A DNA stretch of 64,000 bases, from positions 1,155,501-1,219,500 of the forward strand of contig NZ_JPOI01000001.1 in assembly GCF_000733845.1 (NCBI RefSeq). The letters run 5' to 3'. Below, piece by piece: positions 1 to 8,255 of this stretch (position 1 is the stretch's first letter; each line of letters begins with the position of its first letter). A program made the translations under genes and the position numbers. The notes under the pieces were generated by a model. The model was not told the origin of the DNA. It saw only the letters and a program-made list of their open reading frames with translations, and did no database searches. This DNA comes from Geobacillus vulcani PSS1 (GTDB taxonomy: Bacteria > Bacillota > Bacilli > Bacillales > Anoxybacillaceae).

Positions 1-1
1 G

Positions 2-190
2 CCGGCCGTCTTGCAGTTTGACCTTGGCCGCTACAAAGCGCTCATGAACACGCCACTGGTGGTGGACGGACGCAATTGCTATGACGTCAAACAAGCAGCG
101 GCCGCCGGCTTGATCTACGAGTCGATCGGGCGGCCGCCGGCGGGTGGAGGGCGACAACCGGTGAAGGAAACAATGGAATATTGTGAATGA
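2..190 (+). CDS. UDP-glucose 6-dehydrogenase, C-terminal end (partial)
   Basis: The frame is open from the window edge to TGA at 188-190. It encodes 62 residues containing LVVDGRNCYD and GLIYESIGRPP, the typical C-terminal signature of UDP-glucose/GDP-mannose dehydrogenases (VDGRN..., SIGRP). The family oxidises UDP-glucose to UDP-glucuronate with NAD for teichuronic acid or surface polysaccharides. The N-terminal Rossmann domain and catalytic cysteine lie outside the window. A Ugd/TuaD-type role is inferred from the tail alone. Confidence 0.8.
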   Translation, partial: PAVLQFDLGRYKALMNTPLVVDGRNCYDVKQAAAAGLIYESIGRPPAGGGRQPVKETMEYCE

Positions 191-310
191 TGTTTGAGAA
201 AGCAGCCACTCATGAAACAAACGGGGGTTGCTTGTCTTTTAAACGAATTGAAGTGAAAATTCGGAAATTTTATTTTATAATATTCATAAGAGGAAAAGAG
301 GGGGAACGTG

Positions 311-1495
311 ATGACAAGGGAAGAGATCAAACGACTCGTCGATGAAGTGAAAGCGGACGTCATCGCCTGGCGCCGCCATCTGCACGCCCATCCTGAATTG
401 TCATTCCGAGAGGAGAAAACGGCGCAGTTTGTTTACGAGACGCTGCAATCGTTCGGCCACCTTGAGCTTTCGCGGCCGACGAAAACGAGCGTGATGGCGC
501 GGCTTGTCGGCAAGCAGCCCGGGCGGGTCGTCGCCATTCGCGCCGATATGGACGCCCTGCCGATTCAAGAGGAAAACACGTTTGAATTTGCGTCAAAACA
601 TCCCGGCGTCATGCATGCGTGCGGCCATGACGGCCATACGGCGATGCTGCTTGGGACGGCGAAAATTTTTTCCCAGCTGCGCGATGCCATCCGCGGCGAG
701 ATCCGCTTTTTGTTCCAACATGCGGAAGAACTGTTCCCGGGCGGGGCGGAAGAGATGGTGCAAGCGGGCGTCATGGACGGGGTCGATGTCGTCATCGGCA
801 CACACCTTTGGTCGCCGCTGGAGCGCGGAAAAGTCGGCATTGTGTACGGACCGATGATGGCTGCACCAGACCGCTTTTTCATTCGCATTATCGGCAAAGG
901 CGGCCACGGGGCCATGCCGCATCAAACGATCGATGCCATCGCCATCGGGGCGCAAGTCGTGACGAACTTGCAGCACATCGTCTCGCGCTACGTCGACCCG
1001 CTCGAGCCGCTCGTCGTATCCGTGACGCAATTTGTCGCCGGCACGGCGGACAACGTTCTGCCCGGAAAAGTTGAAATCCAAGGGACGGTGCGCACGTTTG
1101 ACGACACGTTGCGTCGCACGGTGCCGCAATGGATGGAGCGCATTGTCAAAGGCATTACCGAAGCGCACGGCGCCTCGTACGAGTTCCAGTTTGACTACGG
1201 CTATCGCCCGGTGATCAACCATGACGAAGTGACCCGCGTCATTGAGGAAACAGCGCGCGAACTGTTGGGCGACGAAGCCGTCGCCCGCTTGAAACCGAAC
1301 ATGGGCGGCGAAGATTTCTCCGCCTTCTTGCAAAAAGCGCCGGGCAGCTTCTTTTACGTCGGCGCCCGAAACGAAGAAAAAGGCATCGTGTACCCGCATC
1401 ACCACCCGCGCTTTACGATTGACGAAGACGCGCTTGAGATCGGCGTGCAGCTGTTTATCGGCGCAACGTTGAAATTGTTGGCGGAAGCGGAATAA
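311..1495 (+). CDS. amaA: N-acyl-L-amino acid amidohydrolase (M20 family)
   Basis: A 394-residue M20/IAP-type amidohydrolase. The metal-binding motif HACGHDGH is at about residues 102-109, the acidic HAEELFPGG segment at about 137, and the C-terminal GGEDFSAF and HHHPRF motifs are present. The family releases amino acids from N-acyl derivatives with divalent metal ions in the cytoplasm. The sequence reads like the thermostable aminoacylase AmaA of Geobacillus, recognised from memory. A GTG lies at 308 directly before the ATG; either could be the start behind the GAGGGGG ribosome-binding site. Confidence 0.9.
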   Translation: MTREEIKRLVDEVKADVIAWRRHLHAHPELSFREEKTAQFVYETLQSFGHLELSRPTKTSVMARLVGKQPGRVVAIRADMDALPIQEENTFEFASKHPGVMHACGHDGHTAMLLGTAKIFSQLRDAIRGEIRFLFQHAEELFPGGAEEMVQAGVMDGVDVVIGTHLWSPLERGKVGIVYGPMMAAPDRFFIRIIGKGGHGAMPHQTIDAIAIGAQVVTNLQHIVSRYVDPLEPLVVSVTQFVAGTADNVLPGKVEIQGTVRTFDDTLRRTVPQWMERIVKGITEAHGASYEFQFDYGYRPVINHDEVTRVIEETARELLGDEAVARLKPNMGGEDFSAFLQKAPGSFFYVGARNEEKGIVYPHHHPRFTIDEDALEIGVQLFIGATLKLLAEAE

Positions 1496-1555
1496 CCGGT
1501 TCCGCCTTTCGCCCATTAGGAAGTGAGAAGGGATGATATGCTTTCGTGCAATTCT

Positions 1556-1693
1556 CTAGAAGGTTGGTGAAAAATCGCTGTTTGCCTTGATCGATGATGG
1601 AACGCGCGAACATAGCGGCTGATGCAACAAGCTTTTTCTACTTGAGAAACGGTTCCGGGAAGCGGTTGCGCGAGTAAATCACCGGCCTTCTAG
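1556..1693 (-). repeat. CTAG-ended ~140-bp repeat, copy a (reverse orientation)
   Basis: The element begins CTAGAAGGTTGGTGA and ends TCACCGGCCTTCTAG, so its ends are inverted copies of each other. The interior has the family's GATGCAACAAG and TTGAGAAA segments. Five other copies lie in this window. This copy ends inside the PIN-domain gene and truncates it. Confidence 0.75.
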
Positions 1694-1988
1694 GGAGATG
1701 GTTGTGATGAGATGCCAAAGGCCGATGGGATTGACTGCGGTGATAAGTTTCTAGCGGCAACAATACCTCTTGAATGAATAAGTTATGCAACACCTCTCCA
1801 AATACATGGGTGCTTATCCCTAATTTATGAATCCCTTCATGATCCCACTTTTGGAGAATCTCACATACCTTATCTCCCCTTGGGTCATCAGAGTCCATAT
1901 AGGACAAAATAAAACAAGCATCAATGTAGATAGACGCTTGTCCAAAATTTTCATTTAAAACTTCTTGATAGGTCATGACAAACGACAT
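1638..1988 (-). pseudogene. PIN-domain (VapC-like) toxin, 3' truncated
   Basis: The open frame encodes 116 residues. The first ~80 look like the N-terminal half of a PIN ribonuclease: YIDACFILSYMD with the first acidic residue near position 23, then THVFGEVLHNLF with the conserved Glu. Full PIN proteins are usually 130-150 residues. From about residue 98 onward the frame runs into repeat copy a, so the normal C-terminus with its last acidic residues is lost. It overlaps the upstream small gene by 16 bases, the usual toxin-antitoxin layout. It is probably inactive. Confidence 0.6.
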
Positions 1989-2164
1989 GCGAAACTACCT
2001 TCCTTGTTTGTATATGTCCACCAATTTTTCCCAAATGGAGCAGGTTTGGCCAGCTTTTTTCGTAACTCAGCAAAAGAAAGGTTCTTGTCCGGCTGATTGT
2101 TCATATGTTGAGAACAAGACAATGACACGTTCATTTTCTCTAAAGCAGGGGGCACGCGAATCAC
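1973..2164 (-). CDS. Small protein upstream of PIN gene, candidate antitoxin
   Basis: This 63-residue gene has a GTG start preceded by AGAAGG. It overlaps the start of the PIN-domain frame, so the two are translationally coupled. I do not recognise a DNA-binding fold; the middle segment NLSFAELRKKLAKPAP is a basic helix. The antitoxin role is inferred only from position, size and overlap. Confidence 0.45.
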   Translation of the reverse strand: MIRVPPALEKMNVSLSCSQHMNNQPDKNLSFAELRKKLAKPAPFGKNWWTYTNKEGSFACRLS

Positions 2165-2187
2165 CTCACTTCGCCTTCTTTCTAAAA

Positions 2188-2216
2188 ATTATAGTACTGG
2201 CTCGAAAGAATGTACA
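2188..2216 (-). promoter_or_regulatory. Putative sigma-A promoter of the PIN toxin-antitoxin relic
   Basis: On the minus strand TGTACA is followed after 17 bases by TATAAT. This lies about 20 bases upstream of the candidate antitoxin start. The -10 is perfect and the -35 matches four of six. Confidence 0.5.
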
Positions 2217-2343
2217 GATTTTTCTTTTACTACTATACCCGCGTTGAGCCCAACATAAACGGGGGAAATTTTCTCTTGAGGAAGGACTTCGCTGGATGGA
2301 GGGAATTTTTTAAACGGAGAAGGTCCCTTCTTTAGGTTCAAAC

Positions 2344-2484
2344 CTAGGAGGCTGGTGATTTAGTGTAAAATGTTACTGATCCCATCAATTTCCCAATTAG
2401 AGAAACTTTGTAGAATCCACTTTCTTTTCTGAATGAAAATGCCGCCGATCGGGGTGTGACAGCGGTTTTTCACCGGCTTTCTAG
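2344..2484 (+). repeat. CTAG-ended ~140-bp repeat, copy b
   Basis: It starts CTAGGAGGCTGGTGATTT and ends CACCGGCTTTCTAG. The interior keeps CAATTAGAGAAAC and AGCGGTTTTTCACC but is otherwise diverged. Its last CTAG is shared with copy c, which lies head to head with it. Confidence 0.7.
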
Positions 2485-2620
2485 AAGGTTGGTGAAAAAC
2501 GCTGATCTCCCCTTCATCAATGGGAGAGTGAGTGGAAAACAGAACCGATGCAACAAGGGTTTTCTAATTGAGAAATGACATGATAGAACCGTATACATGA
2601 TTAAATTACCCTTCTCCTAG
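2481..2620 (-). repeat. CTAG-ended ~140-bp repeat, copy c (reverse orientation)
   Basis: It runs from CTAGAAGGTTGGTGAAAAA to CTTCTCCTAG and contains GATGCAACAAGGG and CTAATTGAGAAATG. It is inverted relative to copy b, so 2344-2620 is a compound inverted pair. No gene lies in 2217-2774; this stretch holds only the two repeats. Confidence 0.7.
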
Positions 2621-2774
2621 GTGATTTTCCAACCAACCCCGTTATCCCCGCTTTGAAAAAAGAAAATGGAAAACTATCGCCATCCTTGTTATGATGGTAA
2701 AGGATTTCGCGGACAAGGCGCCTGCTTTCGTTGGTTCGCTTTGTCGGCAACAAGGTGGTTGGCAGGTGAAAACG

Positions 2775-3227
2775 ATGAGAGAACTTCTCTCCCGCTGGCT
2801 CCCCGTCATGCTTTGGTGTCTCGTCATTTATATGTTTAGCGAGTCTTCGTGGTTCACCGGAGCGAATACCGCTCACGTCTTGCAAGTGATTCTCTCGTAT
2901 TGGCCGTTTGGCGGCGGGGAGGAGGAAGGTCCTTCGTTCTTGAACTTCCTCATTCGCAAAGCGGCGCATTTGACCGAATTCGGCATTTTGGCTGTGTTGG
3001 TCTGGCGGGCGCTGTTCCCGAGGCGGGCATCGTATATCGGCGCCTGGCTGTTTGCGACCGCTTATGCCGCAACCGATGAATGGCATCAATCGTTTGAGCC
3101 AGGGCGGACGGCGACGCCGAAAGATGTGGCGATCGACTCATGTGGGGCGCTGATCGCTTTAGTCATCGTGTTTTTTTGCTGCCGTTGGCGGAAAGCGAGG
3201 CATCGTTCGCTCCAGCGCGGCGTATGA
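2775..3227 (+). CDS. VanZ-like family membrane protein
   Basis: The 150-residue product has the VanZ-type pattern: an N-terminal helix (MLWCLVIYMFSESSWF), a central FLIRKAAHLTEFGILAVLVWRALF with the conserved KxxHxxEFG core, then ATDEWHQSFEPGRTATPKDVAIDSCGALI. Four hydrophobic segments suggest a polytopic membrane protein. The family's biochemical role is not well defined; VanZ gives low-level teicoplanin resistance. The ATG at 2775 follows GGCAGGTGA; an ATG at 2691 is in frame but has no comparable ribosome-binding site. Confidence 0.75.
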   Translation: MRELLSRWLPVMLWCLVIYMFSESSWFTGANTAHVLQVILSYWPFGGGEEEGPSFLNFLIRKAAHLTEFGILAVLVWRALFPRRASYIGAWLFATAYAATDEWHQSFEPGRTATPKDVAIDSCGALIALVIVFFCCRWRKARHRSLQRGV

Positions 3228-3310
3228 TATGATAACAAACTCTCCCAACGTATAGGCCGGGGCGAAAAAGGAAAGAATGGCAAATAACTAGTTTCAAAGA
3301 AAAGGGAGAG

Positions 3311-3433
3311 ATGGCCATGGTCGCGTTTATCGCCGGAATGTTTGTCGGTTCGTCTGTGATGCTTGTCATCATGAGTATGATGGCGGCGGCCAAACAGGCG
3401 GATGAAGCGAGCGAGCGGTGGAAAAAAGAATAG
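3311..3433 (+). CDS. DUF3789-like 40-aa membrane peptide
   Basis: AAAGGGAGAG stands directly before ATGGCCATGG. The product has one hydrophobic helix (VAFIAGMFVGSSVMLVIMSMM) and a charged tail DEASERWKKE, the layout of the short DUF3789 proteins common in Bacillaceae and their phages. The function is unknown. A strong terminator follows at once, so it is probably a one-gene transcript. Confidence 0.7.
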   Translation: MAMVAFIAGMFVGSSVMLVIMSMMAAAKQADEASERWKKE

Positions 3434-3441
3434 CGAACAAC

Positions 3442-3469
3442 ACTCCTTGCGGCGGGCAAGGAGTTTTTT
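3442..3469 (+). terminator. Rho-independent terminator
   Basis: ACTCCTTGC and GCAAGGAGT form a perfect 9-bp stem around a 5-base loop, followed by a T run. It terminates the 40-aa peptide gene. Confidence 0.85.
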
Positions 3470-3507
3470 GTGTGATGGAAAAACATCCTCAATTTGCCAA
3501 GATCTAT

Positions 3508-3535
3508 TTGTGGGTTGCATCGAGCATGGTATAAT
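3508..3535 (+). promoter_or_regulatory. Promoter of the holin-like toxin gene
   Basis: TTGTGG at 3508 and TATAAT at 3530 are separated by 16 bases. They lie about 70 bases upstream of the toxin start. Confidence 0.6.
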
Positions 3536-3603
3536 ACAAATGCACGGTTTACGCAGGGTGGGCAGTGGCGACTCCCTTGATGAAAGGGGGTGCTGCTGGA
3601 TTG

Positions 3604-3687
3604 ATGACTGTTGCGGAGGCGTTGTCCTTAATGATTTCTTTTGCGTCGCTTGTCGTGGCAGTCATTGCGGTGTCAAAAGAGAAGTAA
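3604..3687 (+). CDS. Putative holin-like toxin (27 aa, type I toxin-antitoxin)
   Basis: The peptide begins MTVAEALSLMISFASLVVAV and ends in a lysine-rich tail. This matches the short MTVxEALxLMIxFA family annotated as putative holin-like toxins in Bacillales, related in style to TxpA/BsrG-type membrane toxins. It is one hydrophobic helix. AAAGGGGG lies 13 bases upstream, a wide spacing that may mean weak or regulated translation. The downstream structures and an opposing promoter fit a type I system with antisense RNA. Family assignment is by motif and membrane activity is inferred. Confidence 0.75.
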   Translation: MTVAEALSLMISFASLVVAVIAVSKEK

Positions 3688-3822
3688 CCCACCCTGCTCG
3701 GCCTAGGTGAGGGTGGGTTGCTCCTGCTCGCTTCCGGGCCACTGCACTTCTTGCAGCAGCCGTGCGTGTCGATCAGGACATTGGTGGCTACCAATGTCCT
3801 GCTTTTATCGTATGGTTTTTTC
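3676..3822 (-). ncRNA. Predicted antisense RNA to the holin-like toxin mRNA
   Basis: A minus-strand promoter at 3829-3857 would start an RNA near 3822. Reading leftward, that RNA passes the 12-bp hairpin and reaches the stem formed by AACCCACCCT and AGGGTGGGTT at 3686-3718, followed by CTTCTCTTTTG as a plausible terminator. The product of about 145 nt would pair with the toxin mRNA 3' region, as RatA does with txpA. Ends are approximate; the RNA is inferred. Confidence 0.55.
3774..3808 (+). terminator. Terminator of the toxin mRNA
   Basis: CAGGACATTGGT and ACCAATGTCCTG make a perfect 12-bp stem with loop GGCT, followed by CTTTTAT. Confidence 0.75.
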
Positions 3823-3828
3823 ACTCTT

Positions 3829-3857
3829 ATTATAACCGTAGGAGGGGAAAATCACAA
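3829..3857 (-). promoter_or_regulatory. Minus-strand promoter of the antisense RNA
   Basis: On the minus strand TTGTGA is followed after exactly 17 bases by TATAAT. It points into the 3' end of the toxin gene and serves no minus-strand protein gene. Confidence 0.6.
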
Positions 3858-3914
3858 TATGACTGACCTCCATGTTTAAAAGGAGCCTCGGGGTGAGAAG
3901 GGATAGGAAAATGC

Positions 3915-3960
3915 TTGATGGCTTCGCCAAAATCATGTATACTATCTGTAACCGGTTACA
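3915..3960 (+). promoter_or_regulatory. rbs promoter with LacI-type operator
   Basis: TTGATG (3915) and TATACT (3938) are 17 bases apart. The perfect palindrome TGTAACCGGTTACA at 3947-3960 follows directly, covering the expected transcription start. Its central CG and symmetry are typical LacI/RbsR operator features. RbsR binding here would block transcription in the absence of ribose. Confidence 0.8.
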
Positions 3961-3984
3961 TCAACGAAAGAGAAGGAATCGACA

Positions 3985-4974
3985 ATGGCAACGATTCGTG
4001 ATGTCGCAAAGCGTGCGGGTGTCTCCGTCGCCACCGTGTCGCGGGTGTTGAATCAAAACGGGTACGTGAATGAAGAAACGGAGAAGCGCGTCAGACAGGC
4101 GATGAAGGAGCTGAATTACAAGCCGAGTGAAGTGGCGAGGGCGCTGTTTAAAAAAACATCCAAAACGGTTGGATTGATTGTCCCTGATATTACCAACCCA
4201 TTCTTTCCGGAACTCGTGCGCGCGGTGGAAGATGTGATGAATATTTATGACTATACGGTTATTCTATGCAATTCCGATGAAAAAGCCGAAAAAGAACGGG
4301 AATACATCGAAGTGTTAAAACAAAAATATGTGGACGGTGTCATTTTGACAACGAACCAATTGACGCCGGATGAAGTGGATGAATGGGATGTTCCGATTGT
4401 TGTGCTGGACCGTCCGTTCCATGAGCGGTATCCGTCTGTGGTCGCTGATAACTATGGGGGTGCGCGGTTGGCGACTAGACATTTGTATGAAATGGGGTGT
4501 CGGCGCATCGCTCATATTCAAGGTCCGATGCATGTGGTCAACGCGGTTGAGCGCTTTCGTGGTTACCAGGATGAAATGATGGAACTGGGGATTTGGGAGC
4601 AGCGGTTAGTGATTCAGGGGAACTACCAGCTCAAGCAGGCCAAAGAAGCGGTGATGGCGGCTTTGACCGATCATGAGATCGATGGCATTTTTGCCGGCAA
4701 TGACGCGATGGCGGTCGGTGCGTTGAAAGCGGTTCAGCAGTGCGGATTGAGAGTTCCTGATGATATTGCGATTATCGGTTACGACGGCATCCCGTTGACG
4801 GAAATGACCACCCCTGAGCTGTCGACGGTGTCTCAGCCCATTTATGAAATGGGGGCCATCGCGGCCAGAATTTTAATCAAACAAATCGAAGGAAAGCCAC
4901 TGGAAAAAATTCATTATCAGCTTCCGGTTCAATTAATGGTGCGGCAATCGACGTCAAGGAGGGAACAAACGTGA
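3985..4974 (+). CDS. rbsR: Ribose operon repressor, LacI family
   Basis: A 329-residue LacI-family regulator. The N-terminal helix-turn-helix and hinge (ATIRDVAKRAGVSVATVSRVL, residues 2-22, and YKPSEVARAL) are followed by a periplasmic-binding-like effector domain with GLIVPDITNPFFPEL, DRP and GNDAMAVGAL. It is the first gene of the ribose operon and its stop overlaps the rbsK start (GTGA). The operator just upstream indicates autoregulation. The operon it once controlled is now reduced to rbsK and a fragment of rbsB. Confidence 0.88.
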   Translation: MATIRDVAKRAGVSVATVSRVLNQNGYVNEETEKRVRQAMKELNYKPSEVARALFKKTSKTVGLIVPDITNPFFPELVRAVEDVMNIYDYTVILCNSDEKAEKEREYIEVLKQKYVDGVILTTNQLTPDEVDEWDVPIVVLDRPFHERYPSVVADNYGGARLATRHLYEMGCRRIAHIQGPMHVVNAVERFRGYQDEMMELGIWEQRLVIQGNYQLKQAKEAVMAALTDHEIDGIFAGNDAMAVGALKAVQQCGLRVPDDIAIIGYDGIPLTEMTTPELSTVSQPIYEMGAIAARILIKQIEGKPLEKIHYQLPVQLMVRQSTSRREQT

Positions 4975-5864
4975 ACAAGCCTGTCATTACCGTGATCGGT
5001 AGTATCAACATGGACTTAGTCACCGTGGCGGCACGCTTTCCAAACCAAGGGGAGACCATCTTGGGCGAGCGGTTTCTCACCACTCCCGGCGGCAAGGGAG
5101 CGAACCAGGCGGTGGCGGCCGCCCGTCTTGGCGCCGACGTGCGAATGATTGGTGCGGTGGGGGATGATGCGTTTGGTCAAGAGCTCATCCGTTCGTTGCA
5201 AAATGAAGGCGTTTCCGTCGATTGTGTGAAATCGGTTACACATCAACGTACCGGCATTGCTGCGATTACGATTTCGCAACAGGACAACCGCATTATTGTC
5301 GTCCCTGGGGCGAATCATGCGCTGACGCCGGAGGATCTGGATCCATATGAATCCGTGATCGCCGAAAGCGATGTGTGCTTACTGCAGCTGGAAATCCCGC
5401 TTCCTGTTGTGGAGCGGGCCGTTTCGATCGCGCATCGCCACGGCGTGCGCGTCATCGTGAACCCAGCTCCAGCCCAGCCGCTGCCGCTCGTGGTGCTCGA
5501 GCAGGCGAGTTTCTTGACGCCGAATGAACATGAACGGGGCATTTTGTTTGACAAGATGGATGAAGAATCGTTTGTCGATCAGCTCATTGTCACCGAAGGG
5601 GCCAAAGGGGTGCGCATTTGGCAAGATGGACAAGAACGGCTCATTCCAAGTTTCCACGTTCCCGTCGTGGATACGACGGGCGCGGGCGATACGTTTAACG
5701 GGGCACTTGCCGTGGCGCTGGCGGAAGGGAAGGCGCTTCATGAAGCGTGCCGATTTGCCAATGCGGCTGCGGCTCTGTCCGTGACAAAAATCGGGGCGCA
5801 GGCTGGGATGCCGAGACGAGAGGAGGTGGAATCATTTTTGGCCGAACAGGAACGAAGTCAATGA
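4971..5864 (+). CDS. rbsK: Ribokinase
   Basis: A 297-residue PfkB-family kinase. N-terminal GSINMDLV and PGGKGANQAVAAARLGA (about 36-52) are the ribose-binding signature; DTTGAGDTFNGAL at about 234-246 carries the catalytic Asp and anion hole. It phosphorylates D-ribose to ribose 5-phosphate with ATP. The GTG start overlaps the rbsR stop. The last codons overlap the ATG of the rbsB remnant (ATGA), which suggests a deletion of rbsD, rbsA and rbsC with its junction at this point. The kinase itself looks intact. Confidence 0.88.
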   Translation: MNKPVITVIGSINMDLVTVAARFPNQGETILGERFLTTPGGKGANQAVAAARLGADVRMIGAVGDDAFGQELIRSLQNEGVSVDCVKSVTHQRTGIAAITISQQDNRIIVVPGANHALTPEDLDPYESVIAESDVCLLQLEIPLPVVERAVSIAHRHGVRVIVNPAPAQPLPLVVLEQASFLTPNEHERGILFDKMDEESFVDQLIVTEGAKGVRIWQDGQERLIPSFHVPVVDTTGAGDTFNGALAVALAEGKALHEACRFANAAAALSVTKIGAQAGMPRREEVESFLAEQERSQ

Positions 5865-6154
5865 GGCAAAAAGTCGATGTGCTACTGGTCAACCCGACGG
5901 ACTCAAGCGCTGTCACGTCTGCGATTGAATCCGCCAACAGCGCCAACATCCCGGTCATTACCGTCGACCGCAGCGCGGACGGCGGGAAAGTGGTCACCCA
6001 TATCGCTTCTGACAATGTGGCAGGAGGAAAAATGGCGGCGCAATTTATCGTCGACCACTTGAAAAACGGCGGAAACATTGTGGAATTGGAAGGGATTCCG
6101 GGCTCCTCGGCCGCACGTGAACGGGGAGAAGGATTCCACCAAGTGATCGACAAA
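5861..6154 (+). pseudogene. rbsB: Ribose ABC transporter binding protein, internal fragment
   Basis: The frame reads MRQKVDVLLVNPTDSSAVTS, then PVITVDRSADGGKVVTHIASDN and GIPGSSAARERGEGF. These are central RbsB segments. The signal peptide and first ~70 residues are missing on the left, and the protein is cut by the transposon at 6155 on the right. No continuation is found beyond the transposon at 9256. Ribose uptake through this locus must therefore be lost. Confidence 0.85.
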
Positions 6155-6290
6155 TGTAAATTATCACTTTATTTCGGAACAAAAGAGCCATTTTTTTGCA
6201 CATTCCTTCAGAAAGCCCTCTCCCCTTTTCTGAAAGAATGTGCTAAATTTTTTGTGAATTATTTCGGAAGAGAAAATCCATCGATTCAGA
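6155..6290 (+). repeat. Left end of the element with repeated transposase-binding motifs
   Basis: Besides the terminal repeat, TGCACATTCCTTCAGAAA near 6197, its inverted form TTCTGAAAGAATGTGC near 6228, and TGTGAATTATTTCGGAAG near 6253 are visible. The mixed orientation and spacing suggest an ordered transposase array. Confidence 0.65.
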
Positions 6291-6306
6291 GGAGGGGGAG
6301 GAGGAC

Positions 6307-6864
6307 GTGATTCAATTTCATGACTTTGGCATTGACGTCCAAACGTATGCAGAGCGTGGAAAAGAAAACGACTTCCCTCTTCTGACACAGTGTCCGCATT
6401 GCCGGGCCAAGCGCTCGTTGCACCGCCACGGCTACTATGAGCGAAACGCATTGACCCCACATGGTGATTATCGCATTTGGATTGTCCGGTATCGCTGTCG
6501 GGAATGCTTGAAGACGGTGAGTGTGCTGCCTTCCTTTCTCCTCCCGTATTTTCAGTATACGTTGTCCGCCATATGGCAAGTCGTGAAAGAGCAGTTGGGA
6601 TTGACCGAGGGGACGAACCGGGCTCCGTTTCTCCCGACAAAGGACGGCATCATCTTTTATGTCCGGCGGTTCTGCCGAAACCTATCAAACCTTCACAGCT
6701 TTTTTGCGAGGCGGTGGAGGATCATAGGCCCTATCGTGAAAAAAGAAAAGGAACGGGCTTCCTGGTGGATCCGGACGTTGGAGAAACACGGTCTCTATTC
6801 GGTCATCAGAGACATGTGGAAGGACGGATTCCGACACCCTTTTGCGAATCAAATGGGATCCTGA
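6307..6864 (+). CDS. DUF6431-like zinc-finger protein of the insertion element
   Basis: GTG start after GGGAGGAGGAC; 185 residues. Two CxxC pairs, CPHC near residue 29 and CRECL near 58, resemble the zinc ribbon of the DUF6431 proteins that accompany this transposase/ATPase pair in Bacillota. The C-terminal half is basic and helical. A DNA-binding or target-selection role is inferred from position only. It precedes the transposase by about 140 bases. Confidence 0.6.
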   Translation: MIQFHDFGIDVQTYAERGKENDFPLLTQCPHCRAKRSLHRHGYYERNALTPHGDYRIWIVRYRCRECLKTVSVLPSFLLPYFQYTLSAIWQVVKEQLGLTEGTNRAPFLPTKDGIIFYVRRFCRNLSNLHSFFARRWRIIGPIVKKEKERASWWIRTLEKHGLYSVIRDMWKDGFRHPFANQMGS

Positions 6865-7003
6865 TTTTACATACATATCCTAAATTGGAATGGTTGAGGT
6901 TCCCACAAACCTTTCCTATCGACGGAGAAAAAGCGATCCGGTACGATAAGGGCAGACGGACCGGAACGGTCCTGATTCCAAGTGAGACAAGGAGGAGATT
7001 CGA

Positions 7004-8255
7004 ATGGATGAGTCGATGAGACACGACATTGCCCTGTTTCGGTACGGGCTAATCGCTCCGTTGGTGAATGGGCAGGTGGAACCGAAGGCGTATCTGAAAG
7101 AGGTGAGCGAGCGAGTGCACCATGTTCCCCACCAAGGCGACAAACGAATCGCAGCCAAGACGATCCTCGATTGGTGCACCCGATACAAAAAAGGGGGCTT
7201 TGACGCCTTAAAGCCGAAGCGCCGTTCGGACCGCGGCCACTCAAGGCGTCTGTCGCCCGATGATGAGGATCATATTTTAGCCCTAAGAAAAGAACATCCC
7301 ACCATGCCCGTGACGGTGTTCTACGAACACCTGATCGAGCAGGGGGAAATCCCAAAAAACCATATCTCTTACTTTACTATATACCGATTGTTGAAAAAAC
7401 ACAACCTTGTCGGGAAAGAAATCTTGCCCATGCCGGAGCGAAAGCGCTTTGCGTATGACCAGATCAATGAGCTTTGGCAAGGGGACTTATCCCATGGACC
7501 AACGATTCGAGTCAATGGGAAAGCCCAGAAAACGTTTTTGATCGCCTATATCGATGACTGCTCGCGGTTTGTGCCGTACGTATAGTTTCCCTTCGGAGAA
7601 GTTTGACGGGCTGCGGATCGTCACGAAGGAAGCGGTGCTTCGTTGCGGGAAGCCGAAGCGCATTTACTCGGACAACGGGAAAATTTATCGATCCGAGGTG
7701 CTGCAGTATGCGTGCGCCGAGATGGGAATTACGCTCATCCACACCCAGCCGTATGACCCGCAAAGCAAAGGGAAAATCGAACGGTTCTTCCGCACCGTAC
7801 AGACGCGGTTTTATCCGCTGCTGGAGTTGGATCCCCCGAAGTCGCTCGAAGAGCTGAACGAGCGTTTTTGGAGGTGGCTTGAAGAGGAGTATCATCGAAA
7901 ACCGCACGCCTCGCTGGACGGAAAAACGCCGCATGAGGTGTTTCAATCGCAAGTGCATCTCGTGTCGTTCATCGAAGATGGCGATTGGCTGGATGCGATT
8001 TTTCTGAAGCGGGAGCAACGCAAGGTCAAAGCCGATGGAACGATCACCTTGAACAAGCAGCTGTATGAAGTGCCGCCCCGGTTCATTGGGCAATCGATTG
8101 AACTCCGCTATGACGAACGGGGCGTCTATGTGTACGAAGATGGAAGGAAGGTGGCGGAGGCCGTTCGGGTTCGTTTGGAGGACAACGCCTATGTAAAACG
8201 CCATCGGTCCCCGTTTGCGGCGATTCCGGCGAAGGAGGGAGAACACGGTGTATAA
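7004..8255 (+). pseudogene. DDE (rve-type) transposase, frameshifted
   Basis: The first frame (7004-7585) has a helix-turn-helix region followed by the start of the integrase core, ELWQGDLSHGP with the first catalytic Asp, and stops after DDCSRFVPYV. The protein continues one base further on in another frame with SEKFDGLRIVTKEA, YSDNGKIY (second Asp) and GKIERFFRT (Glu), then a C-terminal domain up to 8255. All three catalytic residues exist but sit in two frames. The shift needed is +1 without an obvious slippery site, so I read it as a mutation. It overlaps the ATPase start. Confidence 0.8.

Noticed and set aside
593-1516. 307-codon minus-strand frame opposite amaA
   Set aside because: Shadow of a clear M20 amidohydrolase.
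5747-6310. Fusion protein of the rbsB piece with transposon sequence as a functional gene
   Set aside because: The frame merely runs from the rbsB fragment into the left end of the element; neither end is functional.
7560-7600. Programmed -1 frameshift in the transposase
   Set aside because: The shift required is +1 (or -2) and no A6/A7-type slippery run stands at the join; a mutation is simpler.
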